Shown: positions 25,443 to 34,565 of the stretch, piece after piece
How the letters are laid out: each line of letters starts with the position of its first letter
Numbering within the stretch: position 1 is the first letter of the stretch
Assembly: GCF_003667275.1 (NCBI RefSeq)
Contig: NZ_RCNV01000001.1
Span: forward strand, 1 to 64,000
Source of the DNA: Mesonia aquimarina
GTDB lineage: Bacteria > Bacteroidota > Bacteroidia > Flavobacteriales > Flavobacteriaceae
DNA length: 64,000 bases
Reading direction: 5' to 3'
Translations under genes and position numbers: made by a program
The notes under the pieces: model-generated
The model's input: the letters and a program-made list of their open reading frames with translations, nothing else
Databases searched by the model: none
What the model was told of the DNA's origin: nothing

Positions 25443-26045
25443 CTAATTGATTTCTTTTTTGTCGGTTACTTTATAACCTGTTGAGTTAATTGCTTTCTCA
25501 ATTTCCGTTTCGTTCGTTTTGGTTTGGTCAAATTCAATGATTGCATTTCCATTTTCGTAGGACGCTTTTGAGTTTACAATTCCATTTAGTTTATTTACTT
25601 CGTGATTTACGTGTTCTTGACAGCTCGCACAAGTCATTCCGCTGATTTTAAATTCAGTTGTTTTAATGTCCGATTTGTCAACTACGATTATTTGCTTTTC
25701 TGTGTTTGGGTAAAAAATTCCTGAATAGTATGGGAAAGCCAACATCACAATTGCAAATACGGTTACAATTCCTAAAAACTTTTTTGATTGAATAAATTTT
25801 GGTTTTTCGTCCGTCTCACATTCGCAGTCAATTTCTTTTTTAGGTTTTAGCTTTTGATACCAAGCAAAACCCAGAACTAAAATTGTCAGTCCGATTAAAT
25901 AAGGTCTAAAAGGTTCTATCCAAGAAAATGTTGAAGCAATTCCGCTTGTTCCTGCGATTAGAGCCAAAACTGGTGTAATACAACATAATGATGCTGTAAT
26001 TGCAGTTAACACACCTGCACCTATTAATTTGTTGTCACTTTTCAT
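25443..26045 (-). CDS. merTP: MerTP fusion mercuric transport protein
   Basis: The 200-residue protein joins MerT and MerP. The MerT part has SLCCITPVLALIAG with the vicinal Cys pair in TM1, further helices, and a cytosolic CECET loop. A third helix is followed by an HMA domain with KISGMTCASCQEHV, the MerP metal site. It would carry Hg2+ from periplasm to the reductase. It overlaps the arsR start region by 4 bases and is one base before the reductase gene. Confidence 0.9.
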   Translation of the reverse strand: MKSDNKLIGAGVLTAITASLCCITPVLALIAGTSGIASTFSWIEPFRPYLIGLTILVLGFAWYQKLKPKKEIDCECETDEKPKFIQSKKFLGIVTVFAIVMLAFPYYSGIFYPNTEKQIIVVDKSDIKTTEFKISGMTCASCQEHVNHEVNKLNGIVNSKASYENGNAIIEFDQTKTNETEIEKAINSTGYKVTDKKEIN

Positions 26046-26416
26046 ATCGTTTCTAAAATTTTGTTTTTATCAAGTATCTCAAAAAACGGATTTAGCATTT
26101 TTTCGTATTCAGTTGTGAGTGAGTAAAAAATCGTTTGGGCTTCTCTATCGGTTTCCAATAGATTTCGGTCTTTCATTTTCCTTAAATGTTGAGAAATAGC
26201 AGAAATGTTCATTCCGAGAATATCACTTAAATCACAAACACAAAGTCTTTTTTCCTCAAAGAGTAGGTAAAGTATTTTCAGCCGAACGCTATTTCCGACC
26301 AATGAAAGTCCATTCGCTAAATAGTCGAACGATTCACTTAATTTCGAAACTGTGTCTTTGCAACGGTTTATTTGTTCAATATCCGCTTGTTGTCTTATGC
26401 AAGAATTATTTTCCAT
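26042..26416 (-). CDS. ArsR/SmtB-family repressor of the mer-like operon
   Basis: This 124-residue winged-helix repressor has SVRLKILYLLFEEKRLCVCDLS (CVC metal-site pair in the alpha3 helix), then ILGMNISAISQHLRKMKDRN as the recognition helix, and RNLLETDREAQTIFYSL as the wing. Additional Cys lie at the N-terminus (SCIRQQ and NRCK). Such ArsR proteins replace MerR in Bacteroidota mer operons. A perfect 9-6-9 palindrome is 23 bases upstream. Confidence 0.88.
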   Translation of the reverse strand: MENNSCIRQQADIEQINRCKDTVSKLSESFDYLANGLSLVGNSVRLKILYLLFEEKRLCVCDLSDILGMNISAISQHLRKMKDRNLLETDREAQTIFYSLTTEYEKMLNPFFEILDKNKILETI

Positions 26417-26438
26417 AAAACAAAATTACGATTATTTC

Positions 26439-26462
26439 TTATTTAAGCAAATTCTTAAATAA
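26439..26462 (-). promoter_or_regulatory. ArsR operator candidate
   Basis: TTATTTAAG and CTTAAATAA form a perfect inverted repeat around the 6-base centre CAAATT, just upstream of the arsR gene. The spacing and AT-rich arms suit an ArsR/SmtB dimer and allow autoregulation of the whole five-gene operon. Confidence 0.65.
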
Positions 26463-26540
26463 TAAAATTATAATTCTTTCAATTTAATTGCCTTTTATAA
26501 GATGTCTGGGGATAAGAGAAAATAAAAATAAAATTCCTTA

Positions 26541-26559
26541 ATTTATAATAAGTCTAAAT
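26541..26559 (+). promoter_or_regulatory. Fur-box-like dyad before TonB receptor gene
   Basis: A 19-base partial palindrome has outer arms ATTTA and TAAAT, as in Fur boxes. It precedes a Bacteroidetes -7-like box TATATTTG (26572-26579) and the receptor ATG at 26602. No clear -33 box is seen. Iron control is inferred. Confidence 0.35.
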
Positions 26560-26601
26560 AAATATAATTTTTATATTTGGCAAAAATTAAATTATCGACC
26601 A

Positions 26602-28953
26602 ATGAAATTCAACTTAAAATTACTATTTGCCACGTTTAGTTTATTTAGTTCTATTGCATATGCACAAACAACATTAAAGGGTACCGTCAAAGATAAAAAT
26701 GGCGAACCCCTTATGGGAGCCAATATAATGTTAACCCCATCCAAGGGAACCATTACCGATTTTGAGGGAAAATATTCCATTAAAAATATTGAGAATGGCA
26801 ATTATACTGTCAGGGTTAGTTTTTTGGGATATAAATCGAAGAACAAACTTATAGAGATAAACAGCCAAAAAGCTATCACACTTAACTTTACCCTTATGGA
26901 CTCAAACCAAGAGTTGGGGGAAGTCATAATCACTTCCAACAGGACCCGTGAAACTTTGGACGAAGTGCCTTCTTCCGTCTCGGTATTGAACGCTCGCCAA
27001 ATCGAAAATCTAGCTCAAACGAGTAATTCTGTCGCAGATGTACTGACTGAAGTACCCGGCCTGGCCTTAAGTTCTAACCGAACAAGCAGTACCGGACAGA
27101 CTCTAAGAGGAAGGAATATGCTTATATTGATTGACGGAATCCCACAGTCCACACCTCTTCGTAAAGGAGGAAGGGATGTAAATACCATTGACCCGAGCAC
27201 CTTGGAAAGAATTGAAGTGATAAAAGGTGCCACCGCAATATATGGGAATGGTGCAGACGGTGGCATTGTAAACTACATCACCAAAAAACCCAACACCACC
27301 AAAAAATTGGAAAGTACTACTTCCATTGGGGCTGAAGGCGCTTTGGCGGATATTGATAAAACCGTAGGGGCCAACGTGACCCAAACATTTTCTGGGCAGC
27401 TTGGCAAGTTGGGATACGTGACAAGCGGAAGGTTTAGGCAAACAGGTGTTTATAAAGATGCGAACGGTGCGGTTTTGTCGCCATTTTATGGTTTGGGAGA
27501 GACAAGTCAGTACAGCCTATTTGGCAAATTAAATTATCAAATTACCGAAAAACAACGGGTTGAGTTAATGTACAATTACTTCAGCAGTAACCAGGATTCC
27601 GATTATATTCCCGAGGTTGGCATTTATGGCCAAACCCCAACCATTGGTATCCTTGGGGAAGACCTGGGGGAAGATCAGGGCAATAGGTACAATCATAATG
27701 CACAATTAACCTATGATTACGATGATATTTTTGGGAGTTCCGATTTCAGGTTAAATCTCTATTTGCAGGATTTTAAAACGGTCTATGGTTATACAGACAG
27801 TTTTTACGATCCCAATTTAGGTTTCGATGGCGGACAATCATCAATATTATCTACAAAAAAAGGGGCAAGATTAAACTTTAAAACCCCGTATTCTTTCGGT
27901 AATGTAACGGGGAATATTCTTTATGGAGTTGATATTTTAAATGATAAAACTTCTCAGGAATTAGTTGATGGCAGGAAATGGGTGCCGCAAATGGATATGA
28001 AAAATTTTGCGCCTTATGCACAATTAAAAACACTTTATACAAATTTTGTCCTAAAGGCAGGGATCAGATTAGAAAATATCAATATTCAGGTTCCGGATTA
28101 TACCACACTTACCAGGTATAATGTAGGCGAAACAACTCCCAATAGTGGCGGGATAGATATTAAAGGGGGAGAATTAAATTACAATGCCACGGTATTCAAT
28201 GCGGGGATACGTTATAACAAATGGCAGGCGTTTAAACCTTTTGTTAGTTTCTCCCAAAGTTTTTCGGTTGCAGATTTAGGAAGGACATTACGCTCTGCAA
28301 CAGAAAATACTATCAACCAAATAAACTCTGAAGCCGTGATAGCAAATAATTATGAAGCTGGTTTTAATACCCATTTAGGAAGCACAAGTTTGAGCGGTGC
28401 ATATTTTATCAGTACCTCAGATTTGGGTTCTACTTATAGGGAAACCCCAAGCGGTGCCTTTGAAATATTAAGGCAACCTGAAAAAGTGTACGGATTTGAG
28501 CTTTCTTTGGATACCGAACTTTTGAGGAACGTCAATTTTGGAACTTCGGCTTCTTATACAGAAGGTAAAATAGATACCCAAGATAATGGGGATTATGACA
28601 CTTTTATAGGAGGGGATAGAATCCCACCACTAAAGCTTGTTTCCTATGTTTCCTACAAATGGAACAATAAGTTTGATGCACGTCTAACCCATATTTACAG
28701 CGGCGATAGAAATCGCTTTGAACCAAATGAAAACGGGGGGTATACGTATGGTAAAGGCCCGGTAAACAGCTTTAATATATTTAACCTTACCACAAACTAT
28801 CAACTTACCCCTACTACAGAAATAGGCGTTGGTGTCAGAAATTTATTGAATGAAGATTACTACCCGCCAATTTCCCAATGGAATGCAAGGGACTCCAATT
28901 ACATAAAGGCCAATGGGACGCAATTTAATGTGTCGCTTACCGTACATTTATAG
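26602..28953 (+). CDS. TonB-dependent outer-membrane receptor (siderophore type)
   Basis: The 783-residue receptor has a signal peptide (about 1-22, ending YAQ), a carboxypeptidase-like regulatory domain (GTVKDKNGEPLMGANIML), a TonB-box/plug region (EVIITSNRTRETLDEVPSSV, LIDGIPQSTPL, IEVIKGATAIYGNGADGG) and a 22-strand barrel ending in SLTVHL with aromatic NxxVxL-like character. Size and plug match ferric-siderophore or metallophore receptors. A PepSY membrane protein follows after 12 bases, a standard pairing for reductive iron release from siderophores. Confidence 0.9.
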   Translation: MKFNLKLLFATFSLFSSIAYAQTTLKGTVKDKNGEPLMGANIMLTPSKGTITDFEGKYSIKNIENGNYTVRVSFLGYKSKNKLIEINSQKAITLNFTLMDSNQELGEVIITSNRTRETLDEVPSSVSVLNARQIENLAQTSNSVADVLTEVPGLALSSNRTSSTGQTLRGRNMLILIDGIPQSTPLRKGGRDVNTIDPSTLERIEVIKGATAIYGNGADGGIVNYITKKPNTTKKLESTTSIGAEGALADIDKTVGANVTQTFSGQLGKLGYVTSGRFRQTGVYKDANGAVLSPFYGLGETSQYSLFGKLNYQITEKQRVELMYNYFSSNQDSDYIPEVGIYGQTPTIGILGEDLGEDQGNRYNHNAQLTYDYDDIFGSSDFRLNLYLQDFKTVYGYTDSFYDPNLGFDGGQSSILSTKKGARLNFKTPYSFGNVTGNILYGVDILNDKTSQELVDGRKWVPQMDMKNFAPYAQLKTLYTNFVLKAGIRLENINIQVPDYTTLTRYNVGETTPNSGGIDIKGGELNYNATVFNAGIRYNKWQAFKPFVSFSQSFSVADLGRTLRSATENTINQINSEAVIANNYEAGFNTHLGSTSLSGAYFISTSDLGSTYRETPSGAFEILRQPEKVYGFELSLDTELLRNVNFGTSASYTEGKIDTQDNGDYDTFIGGDRIPPLKLVSYVSYKWNNKFDARLTHIYSGDRNRFEPNENGGYTYGKGPVNSFNIFNLTTNYQLTPTTEIGVGVRNLLNEDYYPPISQWNARDSNYIKANGTQFNVSLTVHL

Positions 28954-28965
28954 CAGTGTGATTAT

Positions 28966-30009
28966 ATGAAAAACAGGGTCCTATTAAAATACCATTCCTA
29001 TTTCGGAATTATTGCAGGCACATTTTTATTTGTTATGGGCATTACGGGCTCTGTATTGGTTTTTACAGAAGATATAGACCATCTGCTTTTTAGTAAATAC
29101 GATGTGGAAAACAACACTACCGATTTACAGTTAGATAAAGCCACAGCAGTAGTTCAAGAAAAATTTCCTGATTGGGACACCAGGATAATTAAGTTCGGGA
29201 AGGGCAAAACTATTCTATTTAATTTAAGGAGACCGGAAGCTAGAAAATATGTTTTTGTCAATCCCGGTACAGGTAATATTATCAAAGTTATAAATGCGAA
29301 CACTCATTTTACGAAATGGATTTTAAAACTGCATTATTCCCTGTATTCCGGGATTATCGGTAGGTTTCTGGTGCTTTTTGCAGGAATTGCTTTTTTTCTT
29401 TCTTTGCTTACCGGGATCATCCTTTACCGTAAAATGATTGTTAAAACGCTTTTATTTAGAACTAAAATAAAAAAGAGCAATAAAAGGACTTTTTATTCTG
29501 CCCTTCATCGATATGTGGGGGTCTGGGCCGTGTTATTGAATCTCGTCATTGCAATCACGGGGATCTTTTTGGCGTATAAAGTTGTCAATTCAGGATTGAG
29601 TGAAAGTGTAGAACCTTCGCCCCCCATAGTAAAAACATCATTGGAAGCATCTTTAATTAAACTTGAAAAAGAATATCCTAATTTCAGAGCAAGCTACATT
29701 AGGTTGCCCTCTTCAGAAAAAGGGAATATTATTTTTAATGGCACTTTCAAAAATGATCCGTTTTATTTAAGTAAATATTACAATAAGGTCTCCGTCGATT
29801 ATAAAACCGGAGCTGTTGTAAGTATTTATAAGATTAATGAAGCAGACTTCATTACTAAGTTCAATAGTAGTATCCTGCCGCTCCACTTCGGTCAATACGG
29901 AGGTTGGGTCAGTAAAGTTATGTACTGTATCGTCGGGCTGTCCGGTCCTTTTTTATCCATATCTGGTTATTTCATCTGGTTAAAACGAAAAAAATTACGT
30001 CGCATTTAA
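28966..30009 (+). CDS. PepSY-associated membrane protein (siderophore reductase-like)
   Basis: This 347-residue protein has four transmembrane helices: LKYHSYFGIIAGTFLFVMGI at the start, LVLFAGIAFFLSLLTGIILY, RYVGVWAVLLNLVIAITGIF and a final VMYCIVGLSGPFLSISGYFI. Conserved His residues at helix ends (KYHSY, LHYSLYSG, ALHRYVG, LPLHFGQYGG) fit the heme-type ferric reductases (FhuF/PiuB-like PepSY group). It most likely reduces the metal-chelate brought in by the adjacent receptor. Confidence 0.85.
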   Translation: MKNRVLLKYHSYFGIIAGTFLFVMGITGSVLVFTEDIDHLLFSKYDVENNTTDLQLDKATAVVQEKFPDWDTRIIKFGKGKTILFNLRRPEARKYVFVNPGTGNIIKVINANTHFTKWILKLHYSLYSGIIGRFLVLFAGIAFFLSLLTGIILYRKMIVKTLLFRTKIKKSNKRTFYSALHRYVGVWAVLLNLVIAITGIFLAYKVVNSGLSESVEPSPPIVKTSLEASLIKLEKEYPNFRASYIRLPSSEKGNIIFNGTFKNDPFYLSKYYNKVSVDYKTGAVVSIYKINEADFITKFNSSILPLHFGQYGGWVSKVMYCIVGLSGPFLSISGYFIWLKRKKLRRI

Positions 30010-30138
30010 GAAATTGAATGATGAACTTTATGCAGTACCTGATTAATCCCTCATTTTAATTTCGGCATTTCAAAATCACTATTATATAGGTCAATATCAA
30101 TTCCCGAATAATTCTTATCACTTTTAGAAACAATTCTT

Positions 30139-30798
30139 TCATAGTTGTATTTTTAAGTAGTTATCCATTCCCAACAAAATAGCCAAGGCCGTTGCCTTGA
30201 CATTTGAGGTTTCTAAAAAATAGGCACTTTCATCGCTATTGGTAAGAAACCCCAATTCAACCAAAATAGCTGGGCAATGCCCAATTGTTTCCCTTAGCAC
30301 TTGAAAGTTGGCAAATTTCATCCCCCTGTCCTCAATTTTAAGATGAAGCTTGGCTTCGCCCAAAATTTCCGTCCCCAGGGCAATCGATTTTTTAATGTTC
30401 GGCTCTGAATCTTCAGAAAAGGAATTCAGGGTATAAACCTCCATTCCTCTGGAATTGTTTGTGGAAGCATTGCAATGCAGGGAAACGAACATACAGGCGT
30501 TTAAAGACTTCGCCAATCGGCTCCTGTCTGAAAGCGGTATAAATCTGTCATCGTATCGCGTTAAATAAATATCGTACCTGCCTTTGAAAATCATTTTATT
30601 CAGTATGCATATTTCTTTTGCAATCCCAAGAACCACATCGTTTTCTTTAATTCCATTTAACCCTATCGCACCGGAATCTTTTCCACCGTGCCCAACATCA
30701 ATAACAATTCGTTTTTGGGTTACCGGTTCTTGTCCCAAAACGAAGCACATTTTTAGGAGCAAAAAGACAAAACTGACGTTTTTGAGCACTTTTTTCAT
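30139..30798 (-). CDS. N-acetylmuramoyl-L-alanine amidase (Amidase_3)
   Basis: From the preferred start at 30798 the protein has 219 residues with a signal peptide (MKKVLKNVSFVFLLLKMCFV, ending at LGQ); an upstream ATG at 30822 would add eight basic residues. Zinc/catalytic motifs: VIDVGHGGKDSGAIG, IKENDVV, SLHCNAS and ILVELGFLTN. It would cut septal or local peptidoglycan in the periplasm. It faces away from the tra operon, directly upstream of it, so a role in making room for the conjugation channel is plausible. Confidence 0.88.
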   Translation of the reverse strand: MKKVLKNVSFVFLLLKMCFVLGQEPVTQKRIVIDVGHGGKDSGAIGLNGIKENDVVLGIAKEICILNKMIFKGRYDIYLTRYDDRFIPLSDRSRLAKSLNACMFVSLHCNASTNNSRGMEVYTLNSFSEDSEPNIKKSIALGTEILGEAKLHLKIEDRGMKFANFQVLRETIGHCPAILVELGFLTNSDESAYFLETSNVKATALAILLGMDNYLKIQL

Positions 30799-30901
30799 TT
30801 TCACTTTTCGAGTTATCAACACCCTACCATCCGAAATCCATAGAATTTGATATCAAATAACACCATCCAAATTCAATTCAATACAAATAATATTTTATTC
30901 A

Positions 30902-30936
30902 CAAATATTTGATTATCAGTTATTTGTAAGCAAATA
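30902..30936 (+). promoter_or_regulatory. Twin palindromes in the tra promoter region
   Basis: CAAATATTTG (30902-30911) and TATTTG-TAAG-CAAATA (30921-30936) are two perfect dyads sharing ATTTG/CAAAT half-sites, 50-90 bases upstream of traE and between it and the divergent amidase gene. A repressor or activator site controlling transfer genes is inferred. Confidence 0.45.
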
Positions 30937-30987
30937 TATGTATTTTTCCCTTAACGAAAATGAATCAAAAATTTAAACTGTTCCGTT

Positions 30988-31275
30988 ATGAAAAAATCAA
31001 TCTATCTGGCAACTTTTTTGTCTTTGCTCTCAACATCGCTTTTTGCCCAAATTGGAGGCATCGAAGATTCGGTCGATGATGTTTCCAATACCATCAGAAC
31101 CATTTTCCCGATCATCCTTGGGGTCATCTTCCTTATCGGTTTCCTTTTCAATGCAGGGCACTTCTTCGGGGAAAACGCTGACCTTAAAAAAGGGATTACC
31201 CGTGTACTTGTATTTGTTCTGATTGCCGGCGCGGTCGTGGGCATCTTTACTTACCTAATCGGCATCGTAGTCTAA
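30988..31275 (+). CDS. traE: Conjugal transfer protein TraE (DUF4134)
   Basis: A 95-residue protein with a signal peptide (ending SLFAQ), a short acidic segment (IEDSVDDVSNTIRTIF) and two transmembrane helices (IILGVIFLIGFLFNAGHFF and VLVFVLIAGAVVGIFTYL). It matches the DUF4134/TraE subunit of Bacteroidetes conjugation systems, a VirB2-pilin-like or channel component. First gene of the tra operon. Confidence 0.88.
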   Translation: MKKSIYLATFLSLLSTSLFAQIGGIEDSVDDVSNTIRTIFPIILGVIFLIGFLFNAGHFFGENADLKKGITRVLVFVLIAGAVVGIFTYLIGIVV

Positions 31276-31297
31276 GCCTCTAAGAGGCATTTTTAAA
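31276..31297 (+). other. Mini hairpin with GCATTT tail, traE-traF
   Basis: GCCTC-TAA-GAGGC (31276-31288) is immediately followed by ATTTTTAAA. Similar hairpins with a GGGCATTTAAAA tail recur before traM (36037) and traN (37006). Possibly an mRNA processing or translation element. Confidence 0.4.
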
Positions 31298-31313
31298 GTA
31301 ATCAACTGTACTT

Positions 31314-31592
31314 ATGAAAAAGTTCGAGGTCTATAAAAACATCAGGAAACGGGCGGTCATTTTCGGACTGCCCATATCCCTGTTTGCCCTAATGATGGTT
31401 TCCATCCTCGCTTCACTATTGGTCATCATCTTCTCGTTCAGCTTCGGGATTATCATTGGCGTATTGCTTTTCAATTCAGCTTTGTATATCGCTTTGACCC
31501 GGATAACCGGCAATCCACAGCTTTTCCAGATAGCGAAAGCATTCCCTAAAATCATCAGTAACAAAAGAAACTCCGACATCGATTATGAATAA
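31314..31592 (+). CDS. traF: Conjugal transfer protein TraF (DUF4133)
   Basis: This 92-residue membrane protein has a basic N-terminus (KNIRKRAVIFGLPISLFALM) and two closely spaced helices (VSILASLLVIIFSFSF and IIIGVLLFNSALYIALT). It matches the DUF4133/TraF family, a VirB3-like inner-membrane component. Its last codons overlap the start of traG by 8 bases, as VirB3 and VirB4 genes usually do. Confidence 0.88.
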   Translation: MKKFEVYKNIRKRAVIFGLPISLFALMMVSILASLLVIIFSFSFGIIIGVLLFNSALYIALTRITGNPQLFQIAKAFPKIISNKRNSDIDYE

Positions 31593-33981
31593 GATTAACC
31601 TTTCGGCATACCGACCCATCGCAGATATTCAGGACAATATCATTTTTGCCAACAATGGCAACGTAGTCTTATGTTACGAAGGCAATTTGCCCGAGATTTA
31701 TTCCTTGTCCGAAAAAGATTTTGAGGATATGCACGGGGCTTGGTTTCAGGCTTTGAAGTCATTACCCGTGGGTACGGTAATCCATAAACAGGACATTTAT
31801 TTGAAAAAATCCTACTCTTCGGAACAACTGCCCAGTAAAACCTTTCTGGAAAAGGCGACTCACGACCATTTTAAAGGGCGTGAGTATATGGAGCACCGCT
31901 GCTTCCTGTTCTTTATCCTGACCAAGAATAAAGCGCTCAACAATCCAAAATATGTCAACCCTTTCCGAAAGGTTTCAAAGAGTATTATTAGGGAACTCGA
32001 TGATACCGTGCAACGTTTTATCGGCTCGGTAAGTGATTCGGTTTCCTTTATCAACAATAGCCGTAAAATGGAATTTCTTCCGCTTGAAGCGAAAGGGATT
32101 GAGCAACTGACCAATGGGTATTTCAATGGCTTCAATGAAGGTTTTGATACGGATATTTTACTTGAAAAGAAAAACGTCAATATAGGCGAAAATTATTTTG
32201 ATGCCCTGGCCATCAACAGCGAACTGTGCTTTGGCGAAAGTGTACAGAGCAGCAAGCCCAATGAGAAATTCACTTCTGACGATTTTGTATTTCATCAAGG
32301 GTTTATTGATGGTTTAGGGCTTACGCTAAACGAAAACCACATCGTCAACCAAATTCTTTATCTGGACGATAAACAAAAGTGGCGCAAGCTGCTCGATAAG
32401 AAAGTCGAGGAACTGAACAAAAGTTCCAACTTTGGTTCGCAAAACAAAGTGGTACTTGGAAAAATCCAGCACATTCTTGACCAGATCAATGCCGATGATA
32501 ATGCCCGGATTATTCGTGGTCATTTGAATATTGTCTATTGGGACCGGGAGGCCCGGAGCCTTGATAGAATTTCTTCTAAAATAAAAACCGAGTTTAAGGA
32601 ATTGGATATTATTCCCTATTATCCACGGGGCGAGGAACGTAAGAATTACATTCTGAACAGCTACTGCTGTTTTTCTTCCAATTTCTCGAATAATGATCTG
32701 TACGTAACCGATCTGAAACACGCGCTTTGCCTGTTCATCAATAACACCAACTACAAATCGGATGCTACCGGAATCATCTTTAACGACCGGGAACATAATA
32801 TTCCTGTTCTCAAAGATGTCTGGGACGAACAAAAAAAGCGAATCAAGGCACGGAATTTTGCCATTTTCGCGCCCACCGGTGAAGGCAAATCCTTTTTAGC
32901 AAACAATATCCTTCGACAATATTTTGAAAGTGGTGTTCGCCTGGTCATCATCGACCTGGGTGGTTCTTATACCAAATTCGCCAAACTCTATCCAGAACAG
33001 TACACCGTCTTGCGCTATGAAAGTGGAAAGAACCTGGGAATCAACCCATTTTACATCAGCGATATCAATGACCTAACACCGGAACGCTTGGAAGATTTAT
33101 CGGTGTTCCTATTTGAGCTGTTCGCTTCCGATTTAAAAGTAACCAAGGCACAATCTGTTTCCGTCAAGAAAATATTGCGCCATTATTATGATAGCACTTT
33201 AGAAAACCACTCCTTGGATGGTTTTTATCATTTTATCGAGCGCAACCAAAAAGACCTTTTGGGTAAACTTAAAATCCATCGGGACTACTTCAATGTTACG
33301 GGCTTCTTGCACGTGATGTCGGAGTATGTTGGCGATGGGCTATATAGCTTCCTCTTTGAAGTCAGAGAAGACCAGACCTATAAAATCGAGGATAAACGTT
33401 TGATCGTTTTTGAGCTGGACGAAGTAAAGGACAATAAGGAAATCCTGTCCGTAATGTTGAAGCTCATTAAGTCCGCCATCCAACGAACCATTTGGAAGAA
33501 CCGTGCGGAAAAGGGGATCATCCTTTTCGATGAGTTTGCCAAGCAGTTGAAGTTTGAAAACGTACTGGAAAGTGTTGAATTCTACTATCAGGCCATCCGT
33601 AAACAGAACGGAGCGATTGGGATTATTCTGCAATCCATCAATCAACTTCCAAATAATTCAACTTCGGCAAGCATCCTAGAAAATACACAGGTTATCTACA
33701 GCCTGAACAACGAGAAAGGCTATGCGGAACTTGTCAAGCGGCTTAACCTATCAAGCCACGATTTAAACCAATTAAAATCCATCAAGAACAATCTTTCCGG
33801 AAAACGAAAGTACACTGAAATGTTCATCAAGATTGGTAAGGAGAGTAACATTTTTAGGCTTGAAGTTCCCAAGGAAGTATATGCCGCTTATCTCACGGAT
33901 GGAAAGGAAAATGAAGAAATAATGAAGCTTTTCGAAAAACATCAGGATATGGAAAAAGCAATCACGGAATATTCATCTTAA
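31585..33981 (+). CDS. traG: Conjugation ATPase TraG (VirB4-like)
   Basis: The 798-residue T4SS ATPase has Walker A FAPTGEGKSFLANNIL (about 431-438) and Walker B GIILFDEFAKQ (about 646-656). The N-terminal half carries the CagE/VirB4-type domain, with HKQDIYLKKSYSS and the HRCFLFFILTKN strand. It is the energy source for building the channel and pilus. It is intact and of usual length for Bacteroidetes TraG. Confidence 0.92.
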   Translation: MNKINLSAYRPIADIQDNIIFANNGNVVLCYEGNLPEIYSLSEKDFEDMHGAWFQALKSLPVGTVIHKQDIYLKKSYSSEQLPSKTFLEKATHDHFKGREYMEHRCFLFFILTKNKALNNPKYVNPFRKVSKSIIRELDDTVQRFIGSVSDSVSFINNSRKMEFLPLEAKGIEQLTNGYFNGFNEGFDTDILLEKKNVNIGENYFDALAINSELCFGESVQSSKPNEKFTSDDFVFHQGFIDGLGLTLNENHIVNQILYLDDKQKWRKLLDKKVEELNKSSNFGSQNKVVLGKIQHILDQINADDNARIIRGHLNIVYWDREARSLDRISSKIKTEFKELDIIPYYPRGEERKNYILNSYCCFSSNFSNNDLYVTDLKHALCLFINNTNYKSDATGIIFNDREHNIPVLKDVWDEQKKRIKARNFAIFAPTGEGKSFLANNILRQYFESGVRLVIIDLGGSYTKFAKLYPEQYTVLRYESGKNLGINPFYISDINDLTPERLEDLSVFLFELFASDLKVTKAQSVSVKKILRHYYDSTLENHSLDGFYHFIERNQKDLLGKLKIHRDYFNVTGFLHVMSEYVGDGLYSFLFEVREDQTYKIEDKRLIVFELDEVKDNKEILSVMLKLIKSAIQRTIWKNRAEKGIILFDEFAKQLKFENVLESVEFYYQAIRKQNGAIGIILQSINQLPNNSTSASILENTQVIYSLNNEKGYAELVKRLNLSSHDLNQLKSIKNNLSGKRKYTEMFIKIGKESNIFRLEVPKEVYAAYLTDGKENEEIMKLFEKHQDMEKAITEYSS

Positions 33982-33993
33982 AATATATAAACA

Positions 33994-34563
33994 ATGAAAA
34001 CAAAACTCTTAATTCTCGCAATGGCATTACTGTTCAGCTTCAATATGAAAGCGCAAGGAATGCCTACTTATGACAATACCAATTTTATCAGCTTGGTAAA
34101 GCAACTTATAGAATCTGGGAAACAGACGGCTCAAATGATAAAGTCTGTAAAGTTCCTAAAAGATGCGAAGGAAAGCATTGAGAAAGTATCAAACGTGGTA
34201 CAACAGTTAAGAGCTGTTCAAGAAATTGGTCAGAATAATCAGCGCCTTATCAATGTAATGCAAAATGACCTACAGGATATCCTGAACTCGCCTTACATCA
34301 AACCAGATGAAGTTAGCAGAGTTGTGGAATCGTTCGATGCCATAGTTCAAAACTCCTTGGAAACGGTTGACTTTATTGATCAAGTTTTATCAAGTGATTA
34401 TCTAAAAATGAGCGATGCCGAACGTGCAGAAATCTTGAAAGAAAAAGAACTGGAATCGAAAGAAATGGTTTCGGAAATCACATTGAAAACTAAACGATAC
34501 CGAGATATAATTTCTTTCCGCAAGATGCAGGATAAAATCAATAATAGGGAAACAGGATATTAA
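33994..34563 (+). CDS. traI: Conjugal transfer protein TraI-like (VirB5 position)
   Basis: This 189-residue protein has a signal peptide (ending MKAQG) followed by an almost wholly helical body with coiled-coil stretches (LKDAKESIEKVSNVVQQLRA, KEKELESKEMVSEITLK). It is in the traI slot between traG and traJ, and matches periplasmic helical DUF4141-type conjugation proteins. Shorter than many TraI copies, but no damage is visible. Confidence 0.75.
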   Translation: MKTKLLILAMALLFSFNMKAQGMPTYDNTNFISLVKQLIESGKQTAQMIKSVKFLKDAKESIEKVSNVVQQLRAVQEIGQNNQRLINVMQNDLQDILNSPYIKPDEVSRVVESFDAIVQNSLETVDFIDQVLSSDYLKMSDAERAEILKEKELESKEMVSEITLKTKRYRDIISFRKMQDKINNRETGY

Positions 34564-34565
34564 TT

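Noticed and set aside
30056-30142. 28-residue hydrophobic frame sharing ATGA with the amidase stop
   Set aside because: Another frame over the same bases reads a coding-like but start-less tail; the evidence for either is too thin.
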